Assembly (NCBI GenBank): GCA_024640665.1
Contig: JAHEEO010000001.1
Coordinates: 23,665 to 51,246 of the forward strand
DNA length: 27,582 nt
Origin: Rhodospirillales bacterium
GTDB taxonomy: Bacteria; Pseudomonadota; Gammaproteobacteria; Steroidobacterales; Rariloculaceae
Direction of reading: 5' to 3'
Positions 14,889 to 21,811 of this stretch are shown piece by piece. The translations under genes and the position numbers were made by a program. Under the pieces are notes generated by a model. It made no database searches, was not told the DNA's origin, and worked only from the letters and a program-made list of their open reading frames with translations. Numbering within the stretch: position 1 is the stretch's first letter; every line of letters starts with the position of its first letter.

Positions 14889-15964
14889 CAGTTATCTCCA
14901 ATTTTGTTCTTGCTTACTGCGTGCCGGATCTTCACTGCATTGAATCCGCGATGTGTACCGAGCGTGCCTTCAAAAACCGGTTGATTAGCGGCATAAACGA
15001 GAACCCTGTTAAGAGCTTCTGTCTTTATAATGTCGCCTGGCTTTGCGTTTGAGATATCGCCTAATCGAATCGGCACCTCGCCGATAACCGCTCGAAGCTG
15101 TACGCGTGCCTGCTTCAAGTCCTCGCGCATTCGTTCAGTCCAATCGGAACTCGAACCACTTCCGCTTGCTGGTAACGCGCGGCGCTTTTGCGCACCGAGT
15201 TCACGCACAAGCGACGCCGGCCAGATCATCTGCACGACGTGTTCCAGCTCACCAACTTCAAAAAGAAACCGGCACGACATCAGGGCTTCTCCAGACTCCG
15301 AGAGCGGACTTGAATCGACATCGAATTCCTCTGCAGAAACCGCGAATTGCAGCGGTATGTGCTTTCTCCAAGCATCTCCAAGAGCAACGATCAATCCATC
15401 AGCGAAGCGGCTGACAAGTCGCTGTTCCATTTGCGTCAATTCCGCCAGTCTTTCGCTTCGGCGCGCAGAGCCTGCACCGCCAAAAAAGAGGTCTACCATT
15501 GCCGAGACTGTATCGAGCTGCAGAACACACAAACACTGCTGCGACTTGTTGGGTATATCTATGGTGATATTTGAAGTGTTGGCCTCGATTAGTGCGGCAA
15601 AATCTTGCGCTGTTAACCAACTGGGTTCTTGGGCACTAATCACGACGGGCTTCTTGAATAACTGCAGCCACAATTCGTCCAATGCTTCCGCGAGTGCGTC
15701 ATTAATCGTCTCAAGCGTTGCAAAACGCTCCACGGCCACTTGCTCCCAATACGACGTTTCAAGCTCACGAAGAGTCGACTTAGGCGAACCGGCTGTTGTC
15801 CCCGCTTGATCCGCTGACTCTTCCAACAAGGCATTGGACTCAGCGGCTGATAAAAGTGATTCATCCGCGCCCGACTGGGAACCAGGCACGGAAGCAGCAG
15901 TCCCAGGGACCGCTTCGTTGTGGGTTGCAGCGTCGTCTTCGACCATGTCTTTAGGCTCCGCCAT
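14888..15964 (-). CDS. fliM: Flagellar motor switch protein FliM (divergent)
   Basis: 358 residues, about 30 longer than typical FliM. FliM is the C-ring component that binds phosphorylated CheY. The N-terminal CheY-binding motif, usually LSQxEIDALL at the very start, appears as LLSAAESNALLEE at residues 37-49, after an acidic extension. The middle domain is recognisable but drifts from consensus: FATLETINDALAEALDELW stands for MPTLEIINERFARxFR, the preceding QDRIVRGR segment is not seen, and LFFGGAGSARR replaces FFGGDGR. The C-terminal SpoA domain (IGEVPIRLGDISNAKPGDII...VFEGTLGTHRGFNAVKI) is clear. The ATG shares one base with the fliL stop. Identity is secure from the domain and the fliL-M-N order; chemotactic response may be altered. 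Confidence 0.92.
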   Translation of the reverse strand: MAEPKDMVEDDAATHNEAVPGTAASVPGSQSGADESLLSAAESNALLEESADQAGTTAGSPKSTLRELETSYWEQVAVERFATLETINDALAEALDELWLQLFKKPVVISAQEPSWLTAQDFAALIEANTSNITIDIPNKSQQCLCVLQLDTVSAMVDLFFGGAGSARRSERLAELTQMEQRLVSRFADGLIVALGDAWRKHIPLQFAVSAEEFDVDSSPLSESGEALMSCRFLFEVGELEHVVQMIWPASLVRELGAQKRRALPASGSGSSSDWTERMREDLKQARVQLRAVIGEVPIRLGDISNAKPGDIIKTEALNRVLVYAANQPVFEGTLGTHRGFNAVKIRHAVSKNKIGDN

Positions 15965-16518
15965 TACTGCAGCACGAAACTGGTGAAGTAGAGGTCTTCG
16001 ATCTCGACGTTAGGATCTTCTGCCGCCAGAATTGACTGGACTTCCTCCAACGACTTCTTACGAACTCGGTCTTTGCCTTCGCGCGTGGTGAGCTCCTCGA
16101 GATCTTCGTCCGAGAGAAGCGCGAGCAGGTTGTTGCGAATTTGGGGAGTGTGAAGTTCGAACGCGGCGATGCTCTCTTCGTCCCGCGCCATGGCTTCTAG
16201 CGTCACTTGCAGAAAACGTACCGTATCGCCTTCCTGATAACTGACGACGATCGAGGGATTCAATCGCGTATAGACAGCCGGCCCGAGTGGCTGCTTAGGC
16301 TGCAATTCTTCTACAACCTGTGGGACAGGCTGCAACGCGAGCATCCAGTCCGGGAAAAGCATCTCCGGCATCATGCTCTTGGCAATAATCAGTGTGCCGA
16401 GCTGAACGCCAATCATGACGCCAATCAAGCCGACACCCATGACGGCCATCTTGACGATCCCGCCGGACTGCTTGGTCGCCGCGGCTTCGCCGTCTGAGGT
16501 TTCTTTATCGTCAGCCAT
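15964..16518 (-). CDS. fliL: Flagellar basal body-associated protein FliL
   Basis: 184 residues. FliL surrounds the stator and supports motor torque. It has a short cytoplasmic N-terminus, one membrane helix (MGVGLIGVMIGVQLGTLII, near 27-45) and a periplasmic SPFH-like domain with YTRLNPSIVVSYQEGDTVRFLQVTLEAM and the family ending LTTREGKDRVRKKSLEEVQSIL..DLYFTSFVLQ. It is the first gene of a long operon. A sigma-54 promoter lies at 16555-16568 and predicts a 25-base leader with AGGA close to the ATG. It is 160 bases from the end of fliK, the second longest gap in the flagellar block. Confidence 0.96.
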   Translation of the reverse strand: MADDKETSDGEAAATKQSGGIVKMAVMGVGLIGVMIGVQLGTLIIAKSMMPEMLFPDWMLALQPVPQVVEELQPKQPLGPAVYTRLNPSIVVSYQEGDTVRFLQVTLEAMARDEESIAAFELHTPQIRNNLLALLSDEDLEELTTREGKDRVRKKSLEEVQSILAAEDPNVEIEDLYFTSFVLQ

Positions 16519-16554
16519 TGTCCTGCTTCTATTAGTTGCGTTAACAACTCATAA

Positions 16555-16568
16555 GCAAGAAGCGTGCC
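16555..16568 (-). promoter_or_regulatory. Sigma-54 promoter of the fliL operon
   Basis: On the minus strand the sequence reads GGCACGCTTCTTGC: GG and GC are separated by exactly ten bases, and TTGC is preceded by GGCACG, close to the sigma-54 consensus TGGCACGN4TTGC. With C at -12, transcription would begin near 16543, giving a 25-base leader to fliL. The same element occurs in front of fleS and fliK with only two internal base differences. Confidence 0.88.
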
Positions 16569-16599
16569 GACTTCTATTGGCCTCTATTTCTTATTGCTT

Positions 16600-16613
16600 T
16601 TCAATGGGTTAAC
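16600..16613 (-). promoter_or_regulatory. Possible FleQ/FlrA enhancer box upstream of fliL
   Basis: The minus strand reads GTTAACCCATTGAA, similar to the FleQ box known from Pseudomonas (GTCAAT-N2-ATTGAC) at nine of twelve specified positions. It lies about 57-70 bases upstream of the predicted sigma-54 start, a normal distance for an enhancer-binding protein. A match of this quality can arise by chance; the placement is the main support. Confidence 0.4.
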
Positions 16614-16626
16614 TAATTCTCTCAGC

Positions 16627-16671
16627 ATTGGCGTCGAATTCTTGACGGTTGCCGTACCGGTATCCGCCAAT
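16627..16671 (-). other. Nested inverted repeat between fliK and fliL
   Basis: ATTGGCG at one end pairs with CGCCAAT at the other, around a loop that itself contains ACGG-TTG-CCGT. The element begins eight bases after the fliK stop. It has no T-run after it on the minus strand, so it is not a typical intrinsic terminator. It could be a weak terminator, a 3' stabilising structure or chance. Confidence 0.35.
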
Positions 16672-16678
16672 AGTTTGA

Positions 16679-18292
16679 CTAGGCTAGAACATCGAGGCGG
16701 CGGGCATTTCGAACAACTGCTGGTTGCGCAGGGCTTGATTCAGCAACTGCATCATCAGCTTTGCTGTCTTCGATTGGCCGAGGCGCCAAACTCGCATGAC
16801 GTTCATCGGGGCGTGCCGATTGCTCTTGCTGCCCACCGGAAACGTCAACATCAAGCAGATTCATACCCTGATCAACGAACATTTCTCGCAGACGCGGCAA
16901 GCTCGCCTCAATCGCTTCGCGAGCATGTCCATGCTGTGCATTGATCGATAGCGAGGTGCCGGATTGATCCATTCTCACGCGTATTTCAATCGCGCCGAGT
17001 TCTTGGGGATGCAAGTGGATCCGTGCCGATTTTTGACCATCTGACGCCATAGAGATCAAGCGGCCGCCTAACTGATCGCCGATCTGTTCACGGGAACTCG
17101 TCATATCCAACACGCCAGGTAACACGCGAGGCAATACGGATGCGGGGTTGTGGCCACCATCCATCACTACTGCGTTTGATGACGTCGTGACGCGGGCGTC
17201 CCCAACGAGACCGTGAGCAATTGTGACCTCCGCTGCTGTTGCGTTCAGCGCACCGTCCATGCCCACGCGCCCGGCGCTCAGCCCGCCGCGCATGCTCAGT
17301 GTATCGTGCATCTTTGCTGCCGCTTGGGCGGTGGTGGCCTCGTCAAACGCCGCCAAATCTCTATGCACAGCGCCAGACCTTGACGCGACGCCGCCGTCGG
17401 GCACTGCGATTCCGGCGTTTTGCCTCGCGTTCAGATTCATGACGTCCTGGTCCCCTTGCAGCACAAAAGCCCCAGGTTGAATTTCGCCAGACGTGCCCGC
17501 ACGCAAACCAAGCGGCCGGCCGGCTGCAGTGTCTGTGTCGCGCGGCGGCATATTGGTTGCCGACGCCTGAGCGCTCGTCTGTCCGCGCGCCGCATTGAGC
17601 GGTAACTGCAAATCACTCGCGGCCAATTTAGACGCGCCAGAAGTGACGGCCTGTTCGGTGAGATGATTCGCGGCTGGGCCAATCGCTCGTTTATCGAAGG
17701 AAGCTGCTTCTGTGGCATTGTCCAAGCCTTGAAGCGGCAGAGTCTTGCCTACTGGCGGCGCATTGTTGCCGCTTAAGAATCTCGTTTGGCCGCTGGTTTC
17801 ATCGTCCAGTGCAACGCTGACGGCACCATTGCCGAGCTGGCCGGGGAACTGGCCAAGCTCACCTGGGAGCTGGCCGTGGTGCTGGCCCAAGGAGGCTGTG
17901 CCCGCACCTGCAGCCGGCAGCAAGGGTGGCGCACCGCCATCCAGCAGCACTCCCAGTTCCGTCATATGGGAGAGTGATTCCGCTGCCTCATGGCCTGACA
18001 ATGGACTCGAATAATCTAACTCAACTCTATGATTTTTTGATATTTTATCGGCCTGCTTCGCCATAGCGTAAGGACCGGAGGCTGCTCCATCCCCAGCGAG
18101 CCCAGGTTTAGCCAGAACCGGCCGATCAGATGGCTGGGCGCGACTTTCTGCAGCCTGCAGCGCTTGGGCAAAGCCAGCGTCCGCATCGCCCAAAGGCAGA
18201 TTGCTGTGTTCTGCAGCCCCTGCAGATACCAACCCAGCCGATGATTTGTCGGGGCGACTCTGCAGAGCAGTTATGCATGTATCCATTGTCAT
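16679..18292 (-). CDS. fliK: Flagellar hook-length control protein FliK
   Basis: 537 residues from ATG at 18292; ATG at 18286 is equally possible and neither has a Shine-Dalgarno sequence. FliK is secreted during hook growth and triggers the FlhB specificity switch. Most of the protein is low-complexity, rich in Ala, Gly, Ser and Gln, as expected of the ruler part. The C-terminal Flg_hook domain is clear: ARIHLHPQELGAIEIRVRMDQSGTSLSINAQHGHAREAIEASLPRLREMF, with LHPQELG the hallmark. A short internal GQLPGEL/GQFPGQL repeat lies near the N-terminal third. The gene begins 74 bases after fliJ, and that gap contains a sigma-54 promoter. So it is its own transcription unit, as in Pseudomonas, where fliK is FleR-dependent. 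Confidence 0.93.
   Translation of the reverse strand: MTMDTCITALQSRPDKSSAGLVSAGAAEHSNLPLGDADAGFAQALQAAESRAQPSDRPVLAKPGLAGDGAASGPYAMAKQADKISKNHRVELDYSSPLSGHEAAESLSHMTELGVLLDGGAPPLLPAAGAGTASLGQHHGQLPGELGQFPGQLGNGAVSVALDDETSGQTRFLSGNNAPPVGKTLPLQGLDNATEAASFDKRAIGPAANHLTEQAVTSGASKLAASDLQLPLNAARGQTSAQASATNMPPRDTDTAAGRPLGLRAGTSGEIQPGAFVLQGDQDVMNLNARQNAGIAVPDGGVASRSGAVHRDLAAFDEATTAQAAAKMHDTLSMRGGLSAGRVGMDGALNATAAEVTIAHGLVGDARVTTSSNAVVMDGGHNPASVLPRVLPGVLDMTSSREQIGDQLGGRLISMASDGQKSARIHLHPQELGAIEIRVRMDQSGTSLSINAQHGHAREAIEASLPRLREMFVDQGMNLLDVDVSGGQQEQSARPDERHASLAPRPIEDSKADDAVAESSPAQPAVVRNARRLDVLA
17825..17887 (-). repeat. Short GQLPGEL/GQFPGQL repeat in fliK
   Basis: The coding strand holds degenerate tandem copies of a unit near 21 bases, encoding GQHHGQLPGELGQFPGQLGNG. 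On the plus strand this shows as recurring agctggcc/aactggcc/agctggcc. Such repeats lie in the variable ruler part of FliK and can change hook length by slippage; no evidence of length variation is available here. Confidence 0.5.
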
Positions 18293-18307
18293 ATCGATAG
18301 ATACAAA

Positions 18308-18321
18308 GCAAGTAACGTGCC
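18308..18321 (-). promoter_or_regulatory. Sigma-54 promoter of fliK
   Basis: The minus strand reads GGCACGTTACTTGC, preceded by T and followed by TTT, so it matches TGGCACGN4TTGCW fully, with GG-N10-GC spacing. It lies in the 74-base gap between fliJ and fliK. The predicted start of transcription is near 18296, only four or ten bases ahead of the two candidate fliK start codons. In Pseudomonas aeruginosa fliK belongs to the FleR-dependent sigma-54 class, in agreement. Confidence 0.88.
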
Positions 18322-18366
18322 AGCCAAGCACGCCAACGCTGCACGCCTCAAAGGCTAAAAGCTGCT

Positions 18367-18795
18367 CTATCTCGAACTTTGATTCCAACGCCCAGCCTCA
18401 TCGAGGCTCGACTGCTCTCGCCGCGATTCCTCAAGCATCCGGGATTGCTGTTTCCGCGATGCAAAACTGTCGACGGCTGTTGATTTCGCTTTTGCAGCAC
18501 GCCAGGTATCGAGTCGCTGCTCGAATTGCTGACTCAACCTCGCGACTTGATCGCTTTGCTCTACCACCGCTTTCGTCAGTGCATCTATGAATCCGCGCGA
18601 CGATGTAAGCTTGCCGATATCCACAATGGTGTCGGGCGCCGATCCCTGACAGTACTCCTCCAAATATTGTTCAAGTAACGCGAGCCGTTGCTTTTCAGCT
18701 GAAAGCTGCATCATCGAAGTTGCTACATATTGCGACTTCTCCAATTCCGAGATGTCGGCGAGCATTTTTACCAGTTGAAGCGGGTCCTTACGCAT
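18367..18795 (-). CDS. fliJ: Flagellar export protein FliJ
   Basis: 142 residues. FliJ is the soluble coiled-coil stalk of the FliI ATPase ring and links it to FlhA. The protein is almost entirely predicted helix rich in Gln, Glu, Arg and Leu, starting MRKDPLQLVKMLADISELEKSQYVA and continuing with LSAEKQRLALLEQYLEEY and VEQSDQVARLSQQFEQRLDTWRAAKAK, a typical FliJ pattern. The ATG is preceded by AAGGA, eight bases away. It follows fliI by 14 bases. The family is poorly conserved, so position after fliI is part of the evidence. Confidence 0.92.
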   Translation of the reverse strand: MRKDPLQLVKMLADISELEKSQYVATSMMQLSAEKQRLALLEQYLEEYCQGSAPDTIVDIGKLTSSRGFIDALTKAVVEQSDQVARLSQQFEQRLDTWRAAKAKSTAVDSFASRKQQSRMLEESRREQSSLDEAGRWNQSSR

Positions 18796-18809
18796 GTATT
18801 ATTCCTTTT

Positions 18810-20225
18810 TCATTTCCTTACATCGATTTGCTGGCCTTCAGGCGCAGACTCAACGTCCAGTTGAGACACCAATCTTTTTAGTTCACGAACACTGTCATCG
18901 AGCGAGACTGCTTCGCCTATACCCTGGCGCATGAATTTCTCAACTTGTGGCCATACTCTCATGGCAGCATCCAACTTCGAATCTGATCCGGGCGAGTAGG
19001 CGCCAACGCTCAATAGATCGCGGTGACGCATATAGTAAGAATAGATATCGCGAAAACGCTGGGCTGCTGCCAAGTGCGTTGCATCAACAATCTTGTGCAT
19101 CGACCGGCTTACCGATGACTCGATATCCACAGGCGGATAAATCCCGCTGTCCGCCGTTTCACGCGACAGCATGACATGCCCATCCAGAGTCGCCCGAGCA
19201 CTGTCGACTATTGGATCGTTCTTATCATCACCTTCGACCAAAACCGTATAAAACGCCGTAATCGACCCGCGTCCATCCGCACCGTTACCTGTGCGTTCGA
19301 TCAGCTCGGGAAGCCGGGCAAAAACTGACGGCGGATATCCTTTTGTCGTTGGCGGCTCACCGATTGACAGCCCGATTTCTCGCTGAGCCTGGGCGAATCT
19401 CGTCAGCGAATCCATCAAGAACAAAACGTGCTTGCCTTGATCGCGAAAATGCTCGGCTATGCTCGTTGCATACCAGGCACCGTGCAGCCGCATCAATGCC
19501 GAAGCATCCGACGGAGTAGCTACGACAACAGCACGTGCAAGGCCCTCCGGCCCGAGGTTATCTTCGACAAACTCTCTAACTTCTCTGCCGCGCTCTCCGA
19601 TCAGCCCTACTACAATCACATCGGCCTTTGCATATCGCGTCATCATGGCCAGTAGAGAACTCTTACCCACACCGCTTCCAGCAAAAAGACCTAAGCGTTG
19701 CCCCCGACCAGCCGTCAACAGCGCATTTAGTGAGCGCACGCCGACATCAATTGGCTCACTAATAGGTTGACGAGCCAGCGGATTGATCATCTCGCCAATC
19801 AGCGAGGCCGAAGCGCGGCAGCGCAGCGGGCCTCGCGAATCCAGCGGCCTGCCCAGCGCATCAATGACCCGGCCAAGCAATGCATCACCGACCGGACGGC
19901 GTGCGCTCGACATCAGCGGAGTAACTCGCGCGTTAGGAACAACTCCGCTGACTTTCTCGGTTGGCATCAGAAACAGCCGGTCATCGGCAAAACCGACAAC
20001 TTCCGTCTCAAGTGCTTTGCCATTTGAATTGTGCACCAAACAACGGCTGCCAATTGGTGCCTTGCAACCGGCTGCTTCAAGCGTTAAACCCGTTGCGCGA
20101 ACGAGACTGCCCTCCACAATTGGAGGCAGTTCTTCGGAATTGCTCTGCCACTGCTCGACAAGCTTTAACCACCGATCGCTGCGTCCGCGTGCTTCACGAA
20201 GGCTTGAAGGATCAAGAATCTGCAT
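18810..20225 (-). CDS. fliI: Flagellum-specific ATPase FliI
   Basis: 471 residues from ATG at 20225, with GAGG six bases upstream; an in-frame GTG four codons earlier is less likely. FliI is the F1-beta-like ATPase that energises unfolding and delivery of export substrates. Visible are the Walker A loop GLFAGSGVGKSSLL (near 180-193), GLIGERGREVREFVEDNLG, Walker B VLFLMDSLTRFAQAQREIG, and the type III ATPase signature IGEPPTTKGYPPSVFARLPELIERTG. Also seen are FYTVLVEGDDKNDPI, SGIYPPVDIESSVSR and the C-terminal YSYYMRHRDLLSVGAY. It overlaps fliH by 14 bases. Confidence 0.98.
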   Translation of the reverse strand: MQILDPSSLREARGRSDRWLKLVEQWQSNSEELPPIVEGSLVRATGLTLEAAGCKAPIGSRCLVHNSNGKALETEVVGFADDRLFLMPTEKVSGVVPNARVTPLMSSARRPVGDALLGRVIDALGRPLDSRGPLRCRASASLIGEMINPLARQPISEPIDVGVRSLNALLTAGRGQRLGLFAGSGVGKSSLLAMMTRYAKADVIVVGLIGERGREVREFVEDNLGPEGLARAVVVATPSDASALMRLHGAWYATSIAEHFRDQGKHVLFLMDSLTRFAQAQREIGLSIGEPPTTKGYPPSVFARLPELIERTGNGADGRGSITAFYTVLVEGDDKNDPIVDSARATLDGHVMLSRETADSGIYPPVDIESSVSRSMHKIVDATHLAAAQRFRDIYSYYMRHRDLLSVGAYSPGSDSKLDAAMRVWPQVEKFMRQGIGEAVSLDDSVRELKRLVSQLDVESAPEGQQIDVRK

Positions 20226-20805
20226 CTTCAGCCTCACCGCTCAGCATGTTTTCAACAATTCGTTTAAGCCGCGTTTCGATGCTGGCATCTATCTGAGCGA
20301 CATCGGAAACAAACAAACATCCACCGCGTTTCTGTTTCGGATCGCGTCGAATTCGCCAACTGCGCTGACTCGTTTCTGCCAGATGCTCTTCGATCAACGC
20401 AGCGTCGTCTGGGTGCACGACTATTTCCACATCCGCGCTGGATACCGGCAGCGCTCGCAGGCACTCCGTAACGATATTTCGCAAATGCCCTGAATCCAGC
20501 TCCAATTCACGCCTCAGCAACTGCTCCGCGACAGATTTCACCAAGACTGCCAGTTGGCTGCTGACATTGTCGTCCAAATCTCTAAAAGGCTTACCCAAAG
20601 ACTCGAGGATTTCATGCAGATACGCCATCCTTTGACGCGCGTCCCGTGTACCCGCCTCCATTGCAATGGAATAGCCGTCTTCATAGCCCTGCTCCCATGC
20701 AAGCTTGCGAGCCGACTCGACATCGACCGGGCGAAGATGCCGAGAATCATCGACCTCTGGCGCACGCCACGGAAGGTATTCCAAGTTGGAGTGATCGCCA
20801 CTCAT
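20212..20805 (-). CDS. fliH: Flagellar assembly protein FliH
   Basis: 197 residues. FliH is the peripheral stator of the FliI ATPase and tethers it to FliN. The N-terminal part has LEYLPWRAPEVDD, the short segment that binds FlhA/FliN in other species. EQGYEDGYSIAMEAGTRDARQRM resembles the GxxxG-rich helix, here with few repeats. The C-terminal domain LLRRELELDSGHLRNIVTECLRALP, VEIVVHPDDAALIEEHL and RGGCLFVSDVAQIDASIETRLKRI is the conserved FliH/HrpE fold. It begins four bases after fliG and overlaps fliI. Confidence 0.95.
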   Translation of the reverse strand: MSGDHSNLEYLPWRAPEVDDSRHLRPVDVESARKLAWEQGYEDGYSIAMEAGTRDARQRMAYLHEILESLGKPFRDLDDNVSSQLAVLVKSVAEQLLRRELELDSGHLRNIVTECLRALPVSSADVEIVVHPDDAALIEEHLAETSQRSWRIRRDPKQKRGGCLFVSDVAQIDASIETRLKRIVENMLSGEAEDADS

Positions 20806-20809
20806 GCTG

Positions 20810-21811
20810 TTAGACGAACTCCTCTCCGCCGCCGCCGAGATTTATCTTCCCGTCGTCGGCCAAAGCCTTCGCCGCCTCTACAATCGTCTTCTGGGAAGCC
20901 TCGACATCACTTAGCTTCACCGGCCCCATTGCTTCTAGATCGGACTGCAGGAGTTCTGCGGCACGCTTCGACATATTGCGAAACACCAAGTTCTTGAACA
21001 CGTTGGAAGCGCCTTTCAATGCAAGCCCCAGCGATTGACTATCGATGTCGCGCAATAGAGTCTGCATTCCACGGTCGTCGAGTACCTCCAGACTTTCGAA
21101 TACCAGCATGTTGTCCTTGACCTCTTGACTGAGGTCGGCATCTCGTCCCGCAATTTCTTCCAAGACGGCGGTTTCTACGGCCTTGCCTGTCAAATTCAGT
21201 ATTTCCGCTGCAGTGCGGATACCACCGAGCGTCTTAGCCTTATGTTTTTCGCTCTTCGTAAACTTCTGGTGCATTAAATGCTCGAGATCTTCGAGCGCCG
21301 CTTCGGAGATGTCTTCCATCTGCGCGATTCGCGCAATAGCGTCCGACGCGAGCGCTACTGGCAATTCAGCAAGAACGGCTGCCGATTTTTCTTTAGGCAA
21401 GCAAGCCAGCGCTATGGCAACAACTTGCGGGTGTTCCGATTGAACTGCGTCAATAACTTCCGCCGGTTCCATAAGCTGCAAGGATGCTAACGCGCTGCCT
21501 TCCTTAGGAAAGAGACGCTCGACCAAAGGCACCGCTTGCTGATCACCAATCGACTCCGTCAGTAGGCGCTGCATGAAACCTTCCGACACAGTATTGACAG
21601 GGCCTTCTTCGGTCATCGTTGCGGTGAACTCGCTAACAACCTTATCTGCAAGTTCACGACTCACGGTGCCGAGGCCTTTCATTGTCTCGCTCAATTTGCG
21701 AACTTCAGCAACATCCATATGCTTCATGATTTTGGCGGCATCACGCTCGCCTAAAGACATCAAAAAAATGGCAGCGCTGTCGCTTCCCGACATCTTGGGC
21801 TCTCTAGCCAT
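20810..21811 (-). CDS. fliG: Flagellar motor switch protein FliG
   Basis: 333 residues, the usual length. FliG sits on the MS ring and its C-terminal helix with charged residues meets the stator. The N-terminal domain (SDSAAIFLMSLGERDAAKIMKHMD..EVRKLSETM) binds FliF. The middle domain has the EHPQ motif at residues 126-129 (SEHPQVVAIALACLP). The C-terminal domain is seen in LEEIAGRDADLSQEVKDNMLVFESLEVLDDRGMQTLLRDID and LKGASNVFKNLVFRNMSKRAAELLQSDLEAMGPVKLSDVE, which contains the torque helix charges (Lys, Arg, Asp, Glu). It overlaps fliF by eight bases. Confidence 0.98.
   Translation of the reverse strand: MAREPKMSGSDSAAIFLMSLGERDAAKIMKHMDVAEVRKLSETMKGLGTVSRELADKVVSEFTATMTEEGPVNTVSEGFMQRLLTESIGDQQAVPLVERLFPKEGSALASLQLMEPAEVIDAVQSEHPQVVAIALACLPKEKSAAVLAELPVALASDAIARIAQMEDISEAALEDLEHLMHQKFTKSEKHKAKTLGGIRTAAEILNLTGKAVETAVLEEIAGRDADLSQEVKDNMLVFESLEVLDDRGMQTLLRDIDSQSLGLALKGASNVFKNLVFRNMSKRAAELLQSDLEAMGPVKLSDVEASQKTIVEAAKALADDGKINLGGGGEEFV

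Noticed and set aside
15030..15809. A 259-residue open frame on the plus strand opposite fliM
   Set aside because: It is antisense to a clear fliM, has serine/arginine-rich composition typical of shadow frames, no ribosome binding site and no recognisable domain.
17825..17887. The fliK repeat as a CRISPR or mobile-element trace
   Set aside because: The units are degenerate, directly adjacent and keep the FliK reading frame, so they are an internal protein repeat.
19783..20493. A 236-residue plus-strand open frame opposite fliI and fliH
   Set aside because: It is antisense to two well-conserved genes with no domain or start signal; a by-product of codon usage.
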